In this document: piece by piece, positions 17,976 through 27,031 of the stretch
Numbering within the stretch: the first letter of the stretch is position 1
Layout: each line of letters starts with the position of its first letter
NCBI GenBank assembly: GCA_038118725.1
Contig: JAYOIK010000040.1
Coordinates: 1 to 44,347 of the forward strand
DNA length: 44,347 nucleotides
Reading direction: 5' to 3'
Origin: JADHLJ01 sp038118725
Lineage (GTDB): Bacteria; Pseudomonadota; Alphaproteobacteria; Thalassobaculales; Thalassobaculaceae
The notes under the pieces: generated by a model
The model's database searches: none
What the model was told of the DNA's origin: nothing
What the model saw: the letters and a program-made list of their open reading frames with translations, nothing else
Made by a program: the position numbers and the translations under genes

Positions 17976-19223
17976 GTGACACCGCAAGAAATCGTTCAGA
18001 TTCTCGACGAGCACGAGAAATGGCTGCGTCAGGGGCAAGGCGGCACCAGAGCGAACCTCTCGCGCACCAATCTACAAGGTTTCACGCTTTCCGGTACCAA
18101 TCTCAAATCCGCGAAACTTTCGGGATCGGATTTGAGTCGGGCAATTTTCTCGGGCAGCGATCTCTCCAACTCCGATATGTTTTGCGCCGTGCTGGATGGC
18201 GCCGACCTCAAATCGACGAATATGCAAAACGCCGATTTGCGTGGCGCCAATCTACGGCACGTCAATCTCGCGGGCGCCGATTTGACCGGCGCGGATCTGC
18301 GTGGCGGTTCCCTTATGTTCGGCAGCGAGGACGACGAAGGCACCCGCGACGGACCTACCACCAACCAAAACGGCGTGGATCTTTCCAACGCCTCAATGCA
18401 GAATATTAAGCTTGCGGGGGCCCAGTTGGCGGGCGCGAACCTCACCAGCGTCAATCTGCGCAACGCGGATCTGAGTGGCGCGGACCTGTCCGGCTGCATC
18501 CTCGCCGACGCCGATTTGGCCGGCGCGAACCTGCAGGACGCCAATCTCAAGGGCGCTTTGTTCGATAACACGATCCTGAAGCACGCTAATCTTTCCGGCG
18601 CCAATCTCGACGGATGCGACATGTCCGCCGCCAACCTCACGGGCGCCAACATGGTTCGCAACGAGGATGCGCTGCCACAAGAAGTGCGGGACGTACTCAA
18701 CAGCCACTACATTTGGATCCGCGAGGATGGCCGCCTGGGACAACGCGCCGAACTTCGAGGCGCGGACCTATCATACATCGATCTATCCTCGGTCAATCTT
18801 TGCGGCGCGGACCTCTGTGGCGCCGACCTTAGCGGCGCCAATCTGTCGAACGTCCTACTTGTGATGTCGGACCTGTCGAAGACCAATCTTCAAGGCGCCG
18901 ACCTTCAAGGCGCAACCCTGGAGGGTATCAACCTAAGTGGCGCGGATATGACGGAGACCAATCTTTCCGGCGCTCAAATTGGGCCCGTGGATCTCAAGGA
19001 CTCCAAAGGGTTGCCGACCGGTCGGCTATGGCCGTCCAATCTTTCCAGCGCCAAGCTGATGAACGCGAACCTGACAGGCACGGATCTAAGATCAGCCAAT
19101 CTCGGTCACGCGGATCTAAGCGGCGCCAACCTGAAAAACGCCGACATAACCGGGTGTAACCTCACCGACGCATCGTTCCAAATGGACCAGCTGGATGTCG
19201 CGATTACCGGCGAGGACGCATAA
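17976..19223 (+). CDS. Pentapeptide-repeat protein A with two capped modules
   Basis: This 415-aa protein is almost wholly built of A(D/N)LxG-type pentapeptides that form a square right-handed beta-helix. It starts at GTG 17976, chosen by alignment with its neighbour (VTPQEIVQIL against MTPDEILEVI). The N-terminal cap has the pattern I-x3-HEKWLRQG-x2-G. A second copy of this cap (EVRDVLNSHYIWIRE) appears near residue 233 and starts a second repeat block, so the protein is a tandem of two modules. A non-repeat excursion interrupts module 1 around residues 110-130. The end contains GLPTGRLWPSNL, shared with the second protein. The role is unknown; related helices can mimic DNA or act as scaffolds. 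Confidence 0.9.
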   Translation: MTPQEIVQILDEHEKWLRQGQGGTRANLSRTNLQGFTLSGTNLKSAKLSGSDLSRAIFSGSDLSNSDMFCAVLDGADLKSTNMQNADLRGANLRHVNLAGADLTGADLRGGSLMFGSEDDEGTRDGPTTNQNGVDLSNASMQNIKLAGAQLAGANLTSVNLRNADLSGADLSGCILADADLAGANLQDANLKGALFDNTILKHANLSGANLDGCDMSAANLTGANMVRNEDALPQEVRDVLNSHYIWIREDGRLGQRAELRGADLSYIDLSSVNLCGADLCGADLSGANLSNVLLVMSDLSKTNLQGADLQGATLEGINLSGADMTETNLSGAQIGPVDLKDSKGLPTGRLWPSNLSSAKLMNANLTGTDLRSANLGHADLSGANLKNADITGCNLTDASFQMDQLDVAITGEDA

Positions 19224-19325
19224 CTCCACGAGCGTGTGGCGAACCCCGACCATTGTCGGTTCCGATTGACCAGATATCGGCATCTTGCATACCATGTCCA
19301 AGAGAATGGGCTTTGGAGGAATAGT

Positions 19326-19354
19326 GTTTCCAGTTCTCCAAGAAAATTGGAAAC
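19326..19354. repeat. Inverted repeat GTTTCCA ... TGGAAAC
   Basis: Perfect 7-bp arms (19326-19332 and 19348-19354) with a 15-base loop lie 103 bases after pentapeptide gene A. There is no T-run, so it is not a standard terminator; it could be a weak RNA hairpin or a binding site. Confidence 0.35.
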
Positions 19355-19410
19355 TCCGCCGCGCGGATTATTCGAATATTTCGTCGTCGGAGGCGAAAAG
19401 GCACTGTATG

Positions 19411-19440
19411 GGACAAGGTCATGCGTAATCATTCTTGTCC
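19411..19440. repeat. Inverted repeat GGACAAG ... CTTGTCC
   Basis: Perfect 7-bp arms (19411-19417 and 19434-19440) surround a 16-base loop that itself contains ATG/CAT arms. It lies 40 bases before the small unknown gene and may be an operator or leader hairpin for that gene. Confidence 0.35.
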
Positions 19441-19479
19441 AAGCAAGGCGCCCGGGTTCACCAAGCCAGGTTCCAATCG

Positions 19480-19830
19480 ATGACATCGCCGGGGCGCCTT
19501 GAAACACTCAACTGGATTAGCGGCCAGTTGCACGACCTCAAGTTTCAGGTTGTCGCGGATGTGCAATCCAATAGGGATGACGCGTCCGGCGTGCCCGGAG
19601 GGGGGTTCGTCGCATATTCGCTCAAATCCACAAATGGCGAGCCACTACGCGATACAACCATCGAAGCGCTCGACATTACCGTTGGAAACATTCGTGAGAC
19701 CTCGGGATTCATGGACCTCGCGGCATGGTGCGAGGAACTCGAATGGCGTGTCCGGATCGATCGGCAATTCTATTCGGACCATCCAACCCCGAGCAGTATT
19801 TTCAGGGTAATCGTTGATGGTTGGGCATAA
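19480..19830 (+). CDS. Small unknown protein between two pentapeptide-repeat genes
   Basis: This 116-aa protein is read from ATG 19480 (MTSPGRLETLNW). The residue pattern is protein-like, with alternating strand and helix stretches (FQVVADVQS, TTIEALDITVG, FMDLAAWCEELEWRVRID, IFRVIVDGW). No signal peptide, membrane segment or known motif is seen. The ribosome site is weak (AGG about ten bases upstream), so the start is not secure; the frame is open to an ATG at 19435. The next pentapeptide gene starts 45 bases downstream on the same strand, so the two may be co-transcribed. Confidence 0.6.
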   Translation: MTSPGRLETLNWISGQLHDLKFQVVADVQSNRDDASGVPGGGFVAYSLKSTNGEPLRDTTIEALDITVGNIRETSGFMDLAAWCEELEWRVRIDRQFYSDHPTPSSIFRVIVDGWA

Positions 19831-19875
19831 ATCCGCTATGCGGGGCCCCTTGAATAGCAAAGAAAGTCGCGCTGG

Positions 19876-21174
19876 ATGACTCCAGACGAAATTCTAGAGG
19901 TCATCGCGCGCCACGAAGAGTGGCTTAAGCGCAAACCCGGTGGTGCCCGCGCCGATCTTTCGGGCATGAATCTCGCCGGCTTTCAGTTGGCCCGGGCCAA
20001 TCTTCAGTCCGCCCGCCTTTCCGGCGCCAATCTCGCCAAAAGCATACTGTCCAACGCGGATCTTAGCTACGCGGATCTGTTTTGCGCGAACCTGGACGGC
20101 GCGGAGTTGAAGGACGCGAACCTACTACGCGCCGAATTGCGCGGCGCCTCGATCCGCGAAGCCAACCTCGCCGGCGCCAATATGAAGGAAGCCGATCTTC
20201 GCGGCGGCGCGCTGATCAGTGACAATCCCGGTGGGGAGTCCATGCAGATCCGGTCCAATCTCATGCAATCGAACCTAGATGAGATTGAAATGGAACACGC
20301 CAATCTTTCGGGCACGAACCTTACACGTTCCAGCATGGTCGGCGCGAACATGGAGAAGACGCTGATGTGTGGGGCCAACCTCACGGGCGTTGTCCTTGAG
20401 GGCGCAAATCTTGTCGGGGCCGATCTGTCGGGCGCGAATCTGACGGACGCCCTGATCGTCGGCGCAAAACTGACCGGCGCGAATCTCAGCGGGGCTACCC
20501 TCAAAAACACTAGTTTGCGGGGAACCGATCTGCAAGGAGCGTCACTGGACAATGTCGACTTGTCGAAGGCGGATCTTACCGGCGCGCAATTGATCTCGGG
20601 CGCCGGCGATCGGTCACGCACCGTCCGTCAAATCGTCGCTGAACACGAACTATGGGTCCGAGAACAAGGTCGCGGCGGCAATCGCGCGCAACTGGCCAAG
20701 GTTGATCTCTCGAACGTTGACTTCTCGGACGCAAATCTCGCCGGCGCGGATCTGCGCGAGGCGATTCTCGAGGGAGCGATCCTGCGCCGCACTGGCTTGG
20801 TCATGGCTGATTTGACCGGCACCACCTTGCGGAACGCCGATCTTAGGGACGCCGATCTCAGTGGTGTCAACCTGACCGGCGCGGACCTATCCGGAGCCAA
20901 GCTCAACGGCGCGACCGTGACGGCGGTGGAAATACGCGAACGCAGCGGCCAGGCAACCGGGCGTCTTTGGCCGGCGAACCTGACCGGCGCCAGCCTGCGC
21001 GGAAGCGACCTTACCGGGGCACGACTTGATGGCGCCAAGCTCCAGGACGCGGATTTCTCTGGAGCCCGATTACAGGGAACCGTTCTGACCGGAGCGGATC
21101 ACGAAGGCGCGTTGATCGATCCAGAACAATTGGCCAAGGCGATCTTGACAAATCGTTCCGGCGCAAAAGGCTAG
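19876..21174 (+). CDS. Pentapeptide-repeat protein B with two capped modules
   Basis: This 432-aa protein is a clear paralogue of pentapeptide protein A. Its N-terminal cap (MTPDEILEVIARHEEWLKRK) is followed by A(D/N)LxG repeats, with an excursion around residues 113-130 (NPGGESMQIRS). A second cap (TVRQIVAEHELWVREQGRGG) near residue 246 opens a second repeat block. The C-terminal block shares QATGRLWPANL with protein A. The gene ends in TAG nine bases before the stop of the convergent MFS gene. The two proteins probably arose by gene duplication of an already duplicated module. Function unknown. Confidence 0.9.
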   Translation: MTPDEILEVIARHEEWLKRKPGGARADLSGMNLAGFQLARANLQSARLSGANLAKSILSNADLSYADLFCANLDGAELKDANLLRAELRGASIREANLAGANMKEADLRGGALISDNPGGESMQIRSNLMQSNLDEIEMEHANLSGTNLTRSSMVGANMEKTLMCGANLTGVVLEGANLVGADLSGANLTDALIVGAKLTGANLSGATLKNTSLRGTDLQGASLDNVDLSKADLTGAQLISGAGDRSRTVRQIVAEHELWVREQGRGGNRAQLAKVDLSNVDFSDANLAGADLREAILEGAILRRTGLVMADLTGTTLRNADLRDADLSGVNLTGADLSGAKLNGATVTAVEIRERSGQATGRLWPANLTGASLRGSDLTGARLDGAKLQDADFSGARLQGTVLTGADHEGALIDPEQLAKAILTNRSGAKG

Positions 21175-21183
21175 CCGGATCTC

Positions 21184-22422
21184 CTAGGGAGCTTTCGATG
21201 CTTCCTTGGGGAGGAAGAATACCACCGCGTTACTCAACAGCATTGTCACCCCCAACAGATAAAATACCGCCGTCAATCCGAAGGTATCCGCTACAAGTCC
21301 CCCGATCACGGGCAGCAGAATATTGAAACCGCTTTGGGTTCCGAACATCAGGCTGGTCGCCGACCCGGTCATGGATGGGGGCGTCATATCCATCATCCAG
21401 CTTTGCACGACCGGTCGGATCGCGAATAGCGCGAAGCCGAGCAGGGAGATGCCAACGATGAAGAGTATCCCCCCGCCGAGAAAGCCGAGCGAGCAAATGA
21501 TAATGGTGGAAGCGGTAAGCCCCGCCATGACCACCGGCCTGCGCCCGACGCGATCCGACCAGACACCGGCAAGCGGTGTCGCGATCAGACCGCCCGCCTG
21601 CAAGGCCGCCAAGGTCGCGCCCAGGAGCACGGGCCCGGCTCCCGCGACATTGACGAGATAGAGGGGCAGAAACACCGTTAATCCGCTCTGCGTCATGCTT
21701 CGGAAGCCGGCCATCAGACAAATCGACAGGATCACGCGATCTCGCAAGACATCGCGCAGATTACCGAAATAGGCGCGCACGCTCAGCCCTGGTCTGGTTC
21801 CACTGGCCACCGCGCGACGCGCGCCCGGGCCAATGGTGATCGCGATCAGCACGGCGATACAAAGCGCCGGGATCGCGGCCGCGGTCGCCGTTTCCCGCCA
21901 GTCGAGGCTCAGCAACAACAGACCCGCGCATAACGGGGCCACCGTGTCTCCCAAGCTAGCGCCCAAAGCATGGATGGAGAAGGCATATCCCCTTGTCCTC
22001 GGATAGCGCTCGGACAGATAAGACAAAGCTGGCGGGTGCCACAGATTCGCCGTCATCCCCATGATCGCGACCATGCAGATAAGCCATGGCATGGAATCGA
22101 ACCCGCCAATCCCTCCGAACCCACCCAGGCCCGCCAACGCGGTCGCGCCCACCGCCACCGCCAAGACCTGGAAGAACACCCGGCGCCCGGTCATGTCGAC
22201 CAGCGGACCGCTACCGAAATTCGCCAAAAGGGAACCGGTATGGATCACGCTGACCAATAGTCCCGTTTCGGCATAACCAAGACCGAGGCTTAGCGATAGA
22301 TACGGCAGCAGAATATAGAAGGTCGACCCGATCCAATGGGTCGCCGCGTGGCCTATGCCGACCAGGGCTATCGGCCCATTTTCCCTTAGGCTAAGGCCGG
22401 TTAGTTTCTCGGAAAGCGACAT
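21184..22422 (-). CDS. MFS exporter, fosmidomycin-resistance (Fsr)-like
   Basis: This 412-aa protein has about twelve hydrophobic segments and the MFS loop signature GVWSDRVGRRPVVM between the middle helices. The N-terminal region GIGHAATHWIGSTFY and NLWHPPALSYLSERYPRTRGYAFSIHALG recalls the Fsr branch (fosmidomycin-resistance-like). Fosmidomycin inhibits the DXP pathway enzyme after Dxs, but linkage with dxs, 15 kb away, is probably coincidental. The true substrate is unknown. It is divergent from the membrane-anchored methyltransferase gene and convergent with pentapeptide gene B. Confidence 0.88.
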   Translation of the reverse strand: MSLSEKLTGLSLRENGPIALVGIGHAATHWIGSTFYILLPYLSLSLGLGYAETGLLVSVIHTGSLLANFGSGPLVDMTGRRVFFQVLAVAVGATALAGLGGFGGIGGFDSMPWLICMVAIMGMTANLWHPPALSYLSERYPRTRGYAFSIHALGASLGDTVAPLCAGLLLLSLDWRETATAAAIPALCIAVLIAITIGPGARRAVASGTRPGLSVRAYFGNLRDVLRDRVILSICLMAGFRSMTQSGLTVFLPLYLVNVAGAGPVLLGATLAALQAGGLIATPLAGVWSDRVGRRPVVMAGLTASTIIICSLGFLGGGILFIVGISLLGFALFAIRPVVQSWMMDMTPPSMTGSATSLMFGTQSGFNILLPVIGGLVADTFGLTAVFYLLGVTMLLSNAVVFFLPKEASKAP

Positions 22423-22574
22423 GGTCGAATGCTCGGGTTCTTCGGGGGAGTCGCGGAGATTTCCAACGGATCGCGCCCCGGCGCGACACTTGGTATATAC
22501 CGGCGACGTTTGTCTTACCCAACACCTTTCGTCTCCCGTTCCCCAAGAGACGCATTAGCACGATTGCGGTTTCC

Positions 22575-23180
22575 ATGCTCGATTTGCTCGATAATCTGGC
22601 GGCGCTGCCGGGAACGGAAGCCGTGGTCCTAATCGTCATGTTGCTCGGCGGTCTGTTGATCCTGATCTTCACCCTGATCACCGGGGTTCCGCCCATGCCG
22701 ACTCAGCGTCTGGTGATGCCGGTGATGTTCGAGATGGTTCCGGAGAATGAAAACCCGCGGACCGTTTACGACCTCGGCTGCGGCTGGGGCCGGCTCGCCT
22801 TCGCGCTCGCCGCGCGGTACCCGGATGCCAAGGTGATCGGGATCGAGTTGTCTCCCCTGCCATGGCTGTTCTGCAAGTCCCGGCAAATCATTCAACGGCG
22901 CCCCAATCTCGAGATACGCTATGGAAACTTCCTTCGCATGCCACTCGGCGACGCCGACCTGATCTTTTGCTATCTGATGATCGGCGCCATGCGCCGTCTC
23001 TCGGCCAAGCTGAACCGGGAGGCCAAGGGCGGCACCTTGGTAATCGCGAACAGCTTCGCGCTTCAGGATTGGGCACCCGAGGACATTCGGATCGTCCACG
23101 GCGCGATGTCTGCCTGGGTTTATCGCTATCGGGTCGCGGGGGACGGATCCCACCACCAGGTATCAAGGGAAAATCCGTAG
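22575..23180 (+). CDS. Membrane-anchored class I SAM-dependent methyltransferase
   Basis: This 201-aa protein has one N-terminal membrane helix (AVVLIVMLLGGLLILIFTLI) and then a methyltransferase domain with TVYDLGCGWGRLAFALA (motif I) and VIGIELSPLPW (motif II). The later motif is DADLIFCYLM. The small size and anchor suggest a membrane-facing substrate, which is not identifiable. The last 55 bases overlap, tail to tail, the end of the peptide-binding-protein gene. The ribosome site is weak. Confidence 0.88.
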   Translation: MLDLLDNLAALPGTEAVVLIVMLLGGLLILIFTLITGVPPMPTQRLVMPVMFEMVPENENPRTVYDLGCGWGRLAFALAARYPDAKVIGIELSPLPWLFCKSRQIIQRRPNLEIRYGNFLRMPLGDADLIFCYLMIGAMRRLSAKLNREAKGGTLVIANSFALQDWAPEDIRIVHGAMSAWVYRYRVAGDGSHHQVSRENP

Positions 23181-24973
23181 AGCGGCGTGACGGCTGGGCG
23201 GCGGACGCCTTTACGCCAAGCCACGCGATCCCCGGAGAGATGGAATAGCGGAACGATATAGCGTCCGGCCAAGAGCAAGCGATCCAGCACCCGAACCGCC
23301 GTCTCGAAGCGCCGACGGTCCCTGGCCCTGGTAACCTCGCCAATAATCCGATCGATCGCCAAGGACTGGATACCTGGATAGTTGCGGCTGCCGGGACGAT
23401 CCGCCGCGGCGGAGCTCCAAAAGTGCTCCTGCTCATTGCCTGGGGACAAGGACATGGGCCAGCGGTGGATGATCATGTCAAAGTCGAAATCGAGCAATCG
23501 TCTCTAATACTGCGCCGCGTCCACGGTACGAGTTTGCACGGTGATGCCCAAGACCGCCAGCGACTCAGCATATGAAAGCGCTAGCCTCTCGTCGCCCGGG
23601 TTGCCCAGCAGCAACTCCAGCACGACGGGCGCATTCGTGTTCGGATCGATCCGCGCTCCGTCGACAGTCTTGAAGCCCGCATCATTCAACAGATCCCGCG
23701 CCCGACGAAGATTGGCTCTGTTGCGAGGCGATCCTTTCGAGGAAGGAGGAAGGTATCCTTCTTCACGCTCTCGTTCCGGGATCAGCGCCAAATCGCTGTC
23801 AAGCAAGTCCTTCTCGTTGTGGCCGATCGGACCTGTGGCGGCCAAGTCACTGTTGTCGAGGAACGAACGGGTACGGCGATAGGCGCCATGAAAAAGCGTC
23901 TCGTTCACCCATTCAAAATCAAAGGCCAGGATCATCGCCTCGCGCACCGCGCGGGAGTTGAACGGCGCGCGACGCGTGTTCATGGCGATGCCCCGCATTC
24001 CCGAGGGTCGACGATGTCTGATCTCCGCGCGTGCCGTGTCGCCCTTCCCCATCGCGGGAAAGTCATAGCCGACCGCCCAACGTGACGGATCGGGCTCCAG
24101 GCGTACCGATACCGCGCCGGTTTTGAACGCCTCGAAAGCGGCGTTCGAATCCCGATAATAGTCGTAGTGAATGCTATCGAAGTTATCCCGACCGCAGCGC
24201 ACCGGGAGATCCCGCCCCCAATAGTCCGGGTCCCGGGCAAAGTTCACGGCGCGCCCTGGGTCAACCGACGCGAGCCGATAAGGGCCACTGCCGACCGGCG
24301 GTGTCATTCCCAGATGGTCGAAATCGAGATCCTGGTAGATCGCCTTCGGCAGCACCGCCATGAGCCCCATGATCAAAGGCATTTCCAGGTCTATCGGCTT
24401 GGCGAAAGTCATACGCACCGCCCTGGGGCCCACGATGTCGACCGCGTCGACCCGGCGGTAGAACCCGCGCTGGTTCGCCAAGCCCTTTTCCTTCAGCAAC
24501 TCCCAGGAAAAAACCACGTCCTCCACCGTGACCGGAGCGCCGTTCTGAAATCTGGCCTTGGGGTTGAGATGGAAAATGATCCAGGAGCGGTCATCCGGAA
24601 CCTCGAAGCGTTCCGCCAGCAATCCGTAAAGCGTGAAGGGTTCGTCCATCGACCGGGTCAAAAGACTTTCAAATACGTGACTGGAGAGTCCCACCGCTGG
24701 AACGCCGGCCAGACCATAGGGATTAAGCGTATCGAAGGTTCCCACCGGCGCGAGCCGAAGCGCCCCGCCCTTGGGCGCGTCAGGATTCACGTAATCGAAA
24801 TGTTCGAAATCGGCGGGGTATTTCGGCTCGCAATGCATCGCGATTGCATGGGTCGGGCGCCCCTCCTCCGCCCCGAGCTCGACCGCGATGCCGATCGCCC
24901 AGGTAAAAAAGACAAGACAGGCGACAACGCCTCTCAAACGAACACTCGGGGCCGCAAGCCGGTCTGGAACCAC
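23126..24973 (-). pseudogene. YejA-like oligopeptide ABC-transporter binding protein, interrupted by in-frame TAG
   Basis: Full-length reading gives 615 positions, the normal size of YejA/microcin-C-type periplasmic binding proteins (SBP family 5). A signal peptide (VACLVFFTWAIGIAVELG) leads to typical motifs: YVNPDAPKGGALRLAPVGTFD near the start and SLSPGNEQEHFWSS and FDTWWWDP near the end. Codon 490 (plus positions 23504-23506) is TAG, in the context DAAQY-stop-RRLLDFDFD, where relatives often have Gln (CAG). The same frame continues without a shift for 125 residues to the normal end. Without suppression the product would lack its C-terminal lobe. The GTG start 24973 overlaps the upstream racemase gene by 40 bases. 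No permease or ATPase gene is beside it. Confidence 0.85.
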
Positions 24974-25656
24974 GAGATGAACCCATGCATATCAAACACC
25001 CCGAGCCCGGTATGCGCGGCGATCGCGCTCGAATAGGGGGTCATGTTGGTGCATTCCAAAAGGATCGCGCCGACATCGGGATGGCGTTCCAGCAGGAGAT
25101 CCGAAGCGCGCAGCAAGTCCCGCTCCGCCGCGTCGACATCAAGTCGCTCCTGGTTACCGACGATGACCCGGGTGAACTCACCGCCCTCCTCGTCGGTCCC
25201 CACGAGCGGCGCGTCCAGCGGCACGTTCGCAGCCGCCAAATGATCCTCGGTAAGGGTTTCCGAGGAGATCGTGATCACGCCTACCCGCTTGCCGGGCGGC
25301 AATAGAGCTTGGATCATCGGGTATTGCATCAGGGACGAGGTTGCCACCGGAACACCAACCGCCGTCGCCAAGTCATGCTGGATCAAGGACAGGAACCCAC
25401 AATTCGTTGTGATCCCGTCGCATCCCATGGACACCAATTCCTGGGCCGCGTCGATAAAAGTGTTCTGCAAGCCCGCCGCTCGGCCCCGCACCACCCGATC
25501 CGGGCTGGCGCCGGAAACGACCTTGTAGTGCACCGGGAAGTTCCAGGTGCCGGCGTTGCCAATATCACCGGGAATGCGCGGGAAACGGGCCTCCAGCATC
25601 AGTATGCCGACACTGGCTCCCTGGATGGCTTTTCCGCCGGTGGCAATACGGCCCAT
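24934..25656 (-). CDS. Asp/Glu/hydantoin racemase family protein
   Basis: This 240-aa protein has the two-cysteine racemase architecture: GITTNCGFLS in the first half and ILLECTNMTPY in the second. Members interconvert D- and L-amino acids or hydantoins by proton exchange between the cysteines. The start has a strong AGGAGGTG five bases upstream. It diverges from the M20 amidohydrolase gene across about 120 bases and is followed by an overlapping peptide-binding-protein gene. Racemase plus N-carbamoylase is the usual pair in hydantoin use, so a hydantoin or ureido-acid role is plausible but not shown. Confidence 0.88.
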   Translation of the reverse strand: MGRIATGGKAIQGASVGILMLEARFPRIPGDIGNAGTWNFPVHYKVVSGASPDRVVRGRAAGLQNTFIDAAQELVSMGCDGITTNCGFLSLIQHDLATAVGVPVATSSLMQYPMIQALLPPGKRVGVITISSETLTEDHLAAANVPLDAPLVGTDEEGGEFTRVIVGNQERLDVDAAERDLLRASDLLLERHPDVGAILLECTNMTPYSSAIAAHTGLGVFDMHGFISWFQTGLRPRVFV

Positions 25657-25750
25657 CGGGCACCTCCTCGCTCGAATTCCACGACGCCACGGTGCCGTAA
25701 CACCGACGCGATGGCAACGACACTTTCTTGATGACGCGGGCCCGCCTAGG

Positions 25751-25762
25751 ATGACGTGTCAT
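25751..25762. promoter_or_regulatory. Candidate operator ATGAC-GT-GTCAT between racemase and amidohydrolase genes
   Basis: A perfect 5-bp inverted repeat around a 2-base centre lies 17 bases before the amidohydrolase start. Its form recalls GntR-type sites, but no regulator gene is present in the window. Short palindromes also occur by chance. Confidence 0.3.
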
Positions 25763-25778
25763 AGGTTGGGAGATGGTC

Positions 25779-27020
25779 ATGCCACGTATTAACGCCGAGC
25801 GTCTGTTAAAGGATCTACGGGATCTTCGCGCCATCGGAGCGGTCGGAAACGGCGTGGTCCGCCCGGCCTTCAGCGACACCGACATGGAGGCGCGGCGCTG
25901 GTTGAAACAGCGCTACGAGGACGCCGGGTTGGATGCGACATTGGATGGAGTCGGCAACGTGCTCGGTCGCTCCCGCAACAATGGGCCGGCGCTGATCATC
26001 GGCTCGCATTCGGACACCCAGCCGGAGGGCGGCTGGCTCGACGGAGCGCTCGGCGTGATCTACGGCCTTGAGATCGCTCGAGCCTGCGCCGAGGACCCGG
26101 AGACCGCCGGCCTTTCGATCGACGCCGTGTCCTGGCAAGACGAGGAAAGCAATTTCCTCGGGTGTCTGGGAAGCCGGTCCTGGTGCGGCACGCTCGATCC
26201 GAATGACGAAGCCGCCGCCAAGGGGCGCGACGGCGAGCTGCTGTCGGAGGCCCTGGAGCGGGTCGGTCTCTCCGACACACCGCGTCTTCGGATCGAGGAC
26301 GGCCGCTATGTCGGCTATCTGGAGGCGCATATCGAACAAGGCAACTATCTGGAGGACGCGGACGAGCAGATCGGCGTGGTCACCGCCATCGTCGGCATTC
26401 GAGGCATGACCATCACCTTCACCGGTGAGCAGAACCACGCCGGAACCACGACCATGGCCCGGCGCAAGGACGCCGCGACCGCGATGTTCGAGATGGCGCA
26501 CAGGATCAATCTGGAATTCCCGAAAGTCGCGAACGAGCGCACGGTTTGGACCATGGGTAACGCGGTGATCGAACCTGGTGCCACCTCGATCGTTCCGGGG
26601 CGAGCCGAGTTGTCGCTCCAATTCCGCGATCAGAGCGAGGCATTACTGGACCAGCTGGCCGGTATCGTCGAGAGTTTGGCGATCGAGATTGATGGGCGGG
26701 GCAAGATCAAGGTCGAGGTTCGTTCAGCCCGCACACCGATTAAACCGTCGATCATGGATGACGGATTCCAAGATCACATCGACGCGGCGGCGGAGCGAAC
26801 CGCGCCCGGGCGCTGGCGGCGGATGCCCAGCGCGGCGGGTCACGACCCAATGGTGATCCATGAGAAACTGCCCTGCGCCATGCTGTTCATCCCGTCCATC
26901 GACGGTATCAGCCACGATTTCGCCGAAGACAGCCATGACGCCGATATCGTCGCCGGCTGCCAGGTACTGGCGGATGCCGCCGCCTCGATCCTGCTGGAAG
27001 CGCAAGCCAAAAACCGATAG
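25779..27020 (+). CDS. M20-family Zn amidohydrolase (N-carbamoyl-L-amino acid hydrolase / allantoate amidohydrolase type)
   Basis: This 413-aa two-metal enzyme has the metal-site motif GSHSDTQPEGGWLDGALGV (His77, Asp88) and the catalytic WQDEES (Glu122-Glu123). It also has QNHAGTTTMARRKDA in the dimerisation domain and SAAGHDPM near the end, all typical of the ureido-hydrolysing branch. Start ATG 25779 is chosen over 25773 because GGGAG lies six bases before it. Likely reaction: hydrolysis of an N-carbamoyl amino acid or allantoate with release of ammonia and CO2. It heads a two-gene unit with the hydratase-like gene and diverges from the racemase gene. Confidence 0.9.
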   Translation: MPRINAERLLKDLRDLRAIGAVGNGVVRPAFSDTDMEARRWLKQRYEDAGLDATLDGVGNVLGRSRNNGPALIIGSHSDTQPEGGWLDGALGVIYGLEIARACAEDPETAGLSIDAVSWQDEESNFLGCLGSRSWCGTLDPNDEAAAKGRDGELLSEALERVGLSDTPRLRIEDGRYVGYLEAHIEQGNYLEDADEQIGVVTAIVGIRGMTITFTGEQNHAGTTTMARRKDAATAMFEMAHRINLEFPKVANERTVWTMGNAVIEPGATSIVPGRAELSLQFRDQSEALLDQLAGIVESLAIEIDGRGKIKVEVRSARTPIKPSIMDDGFQDHIDAAAERTAPGRWRRMPSAAGHDPMVIHEKLPCAMLFIPSIDGISHDFAEDSHDADIVAGCQVLADAAASILLEAQAKNR

Positions 27021-27031
27021 GGCCACGCGGT

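Noticed and set aside
17976..21174. Regularly repeated DNA resembling a repeat array
   Set aside because: The repeats are imperfect 15-base units encoding pentapeptides in one frame; there are no identical repeats or spacers as in CRISPR.
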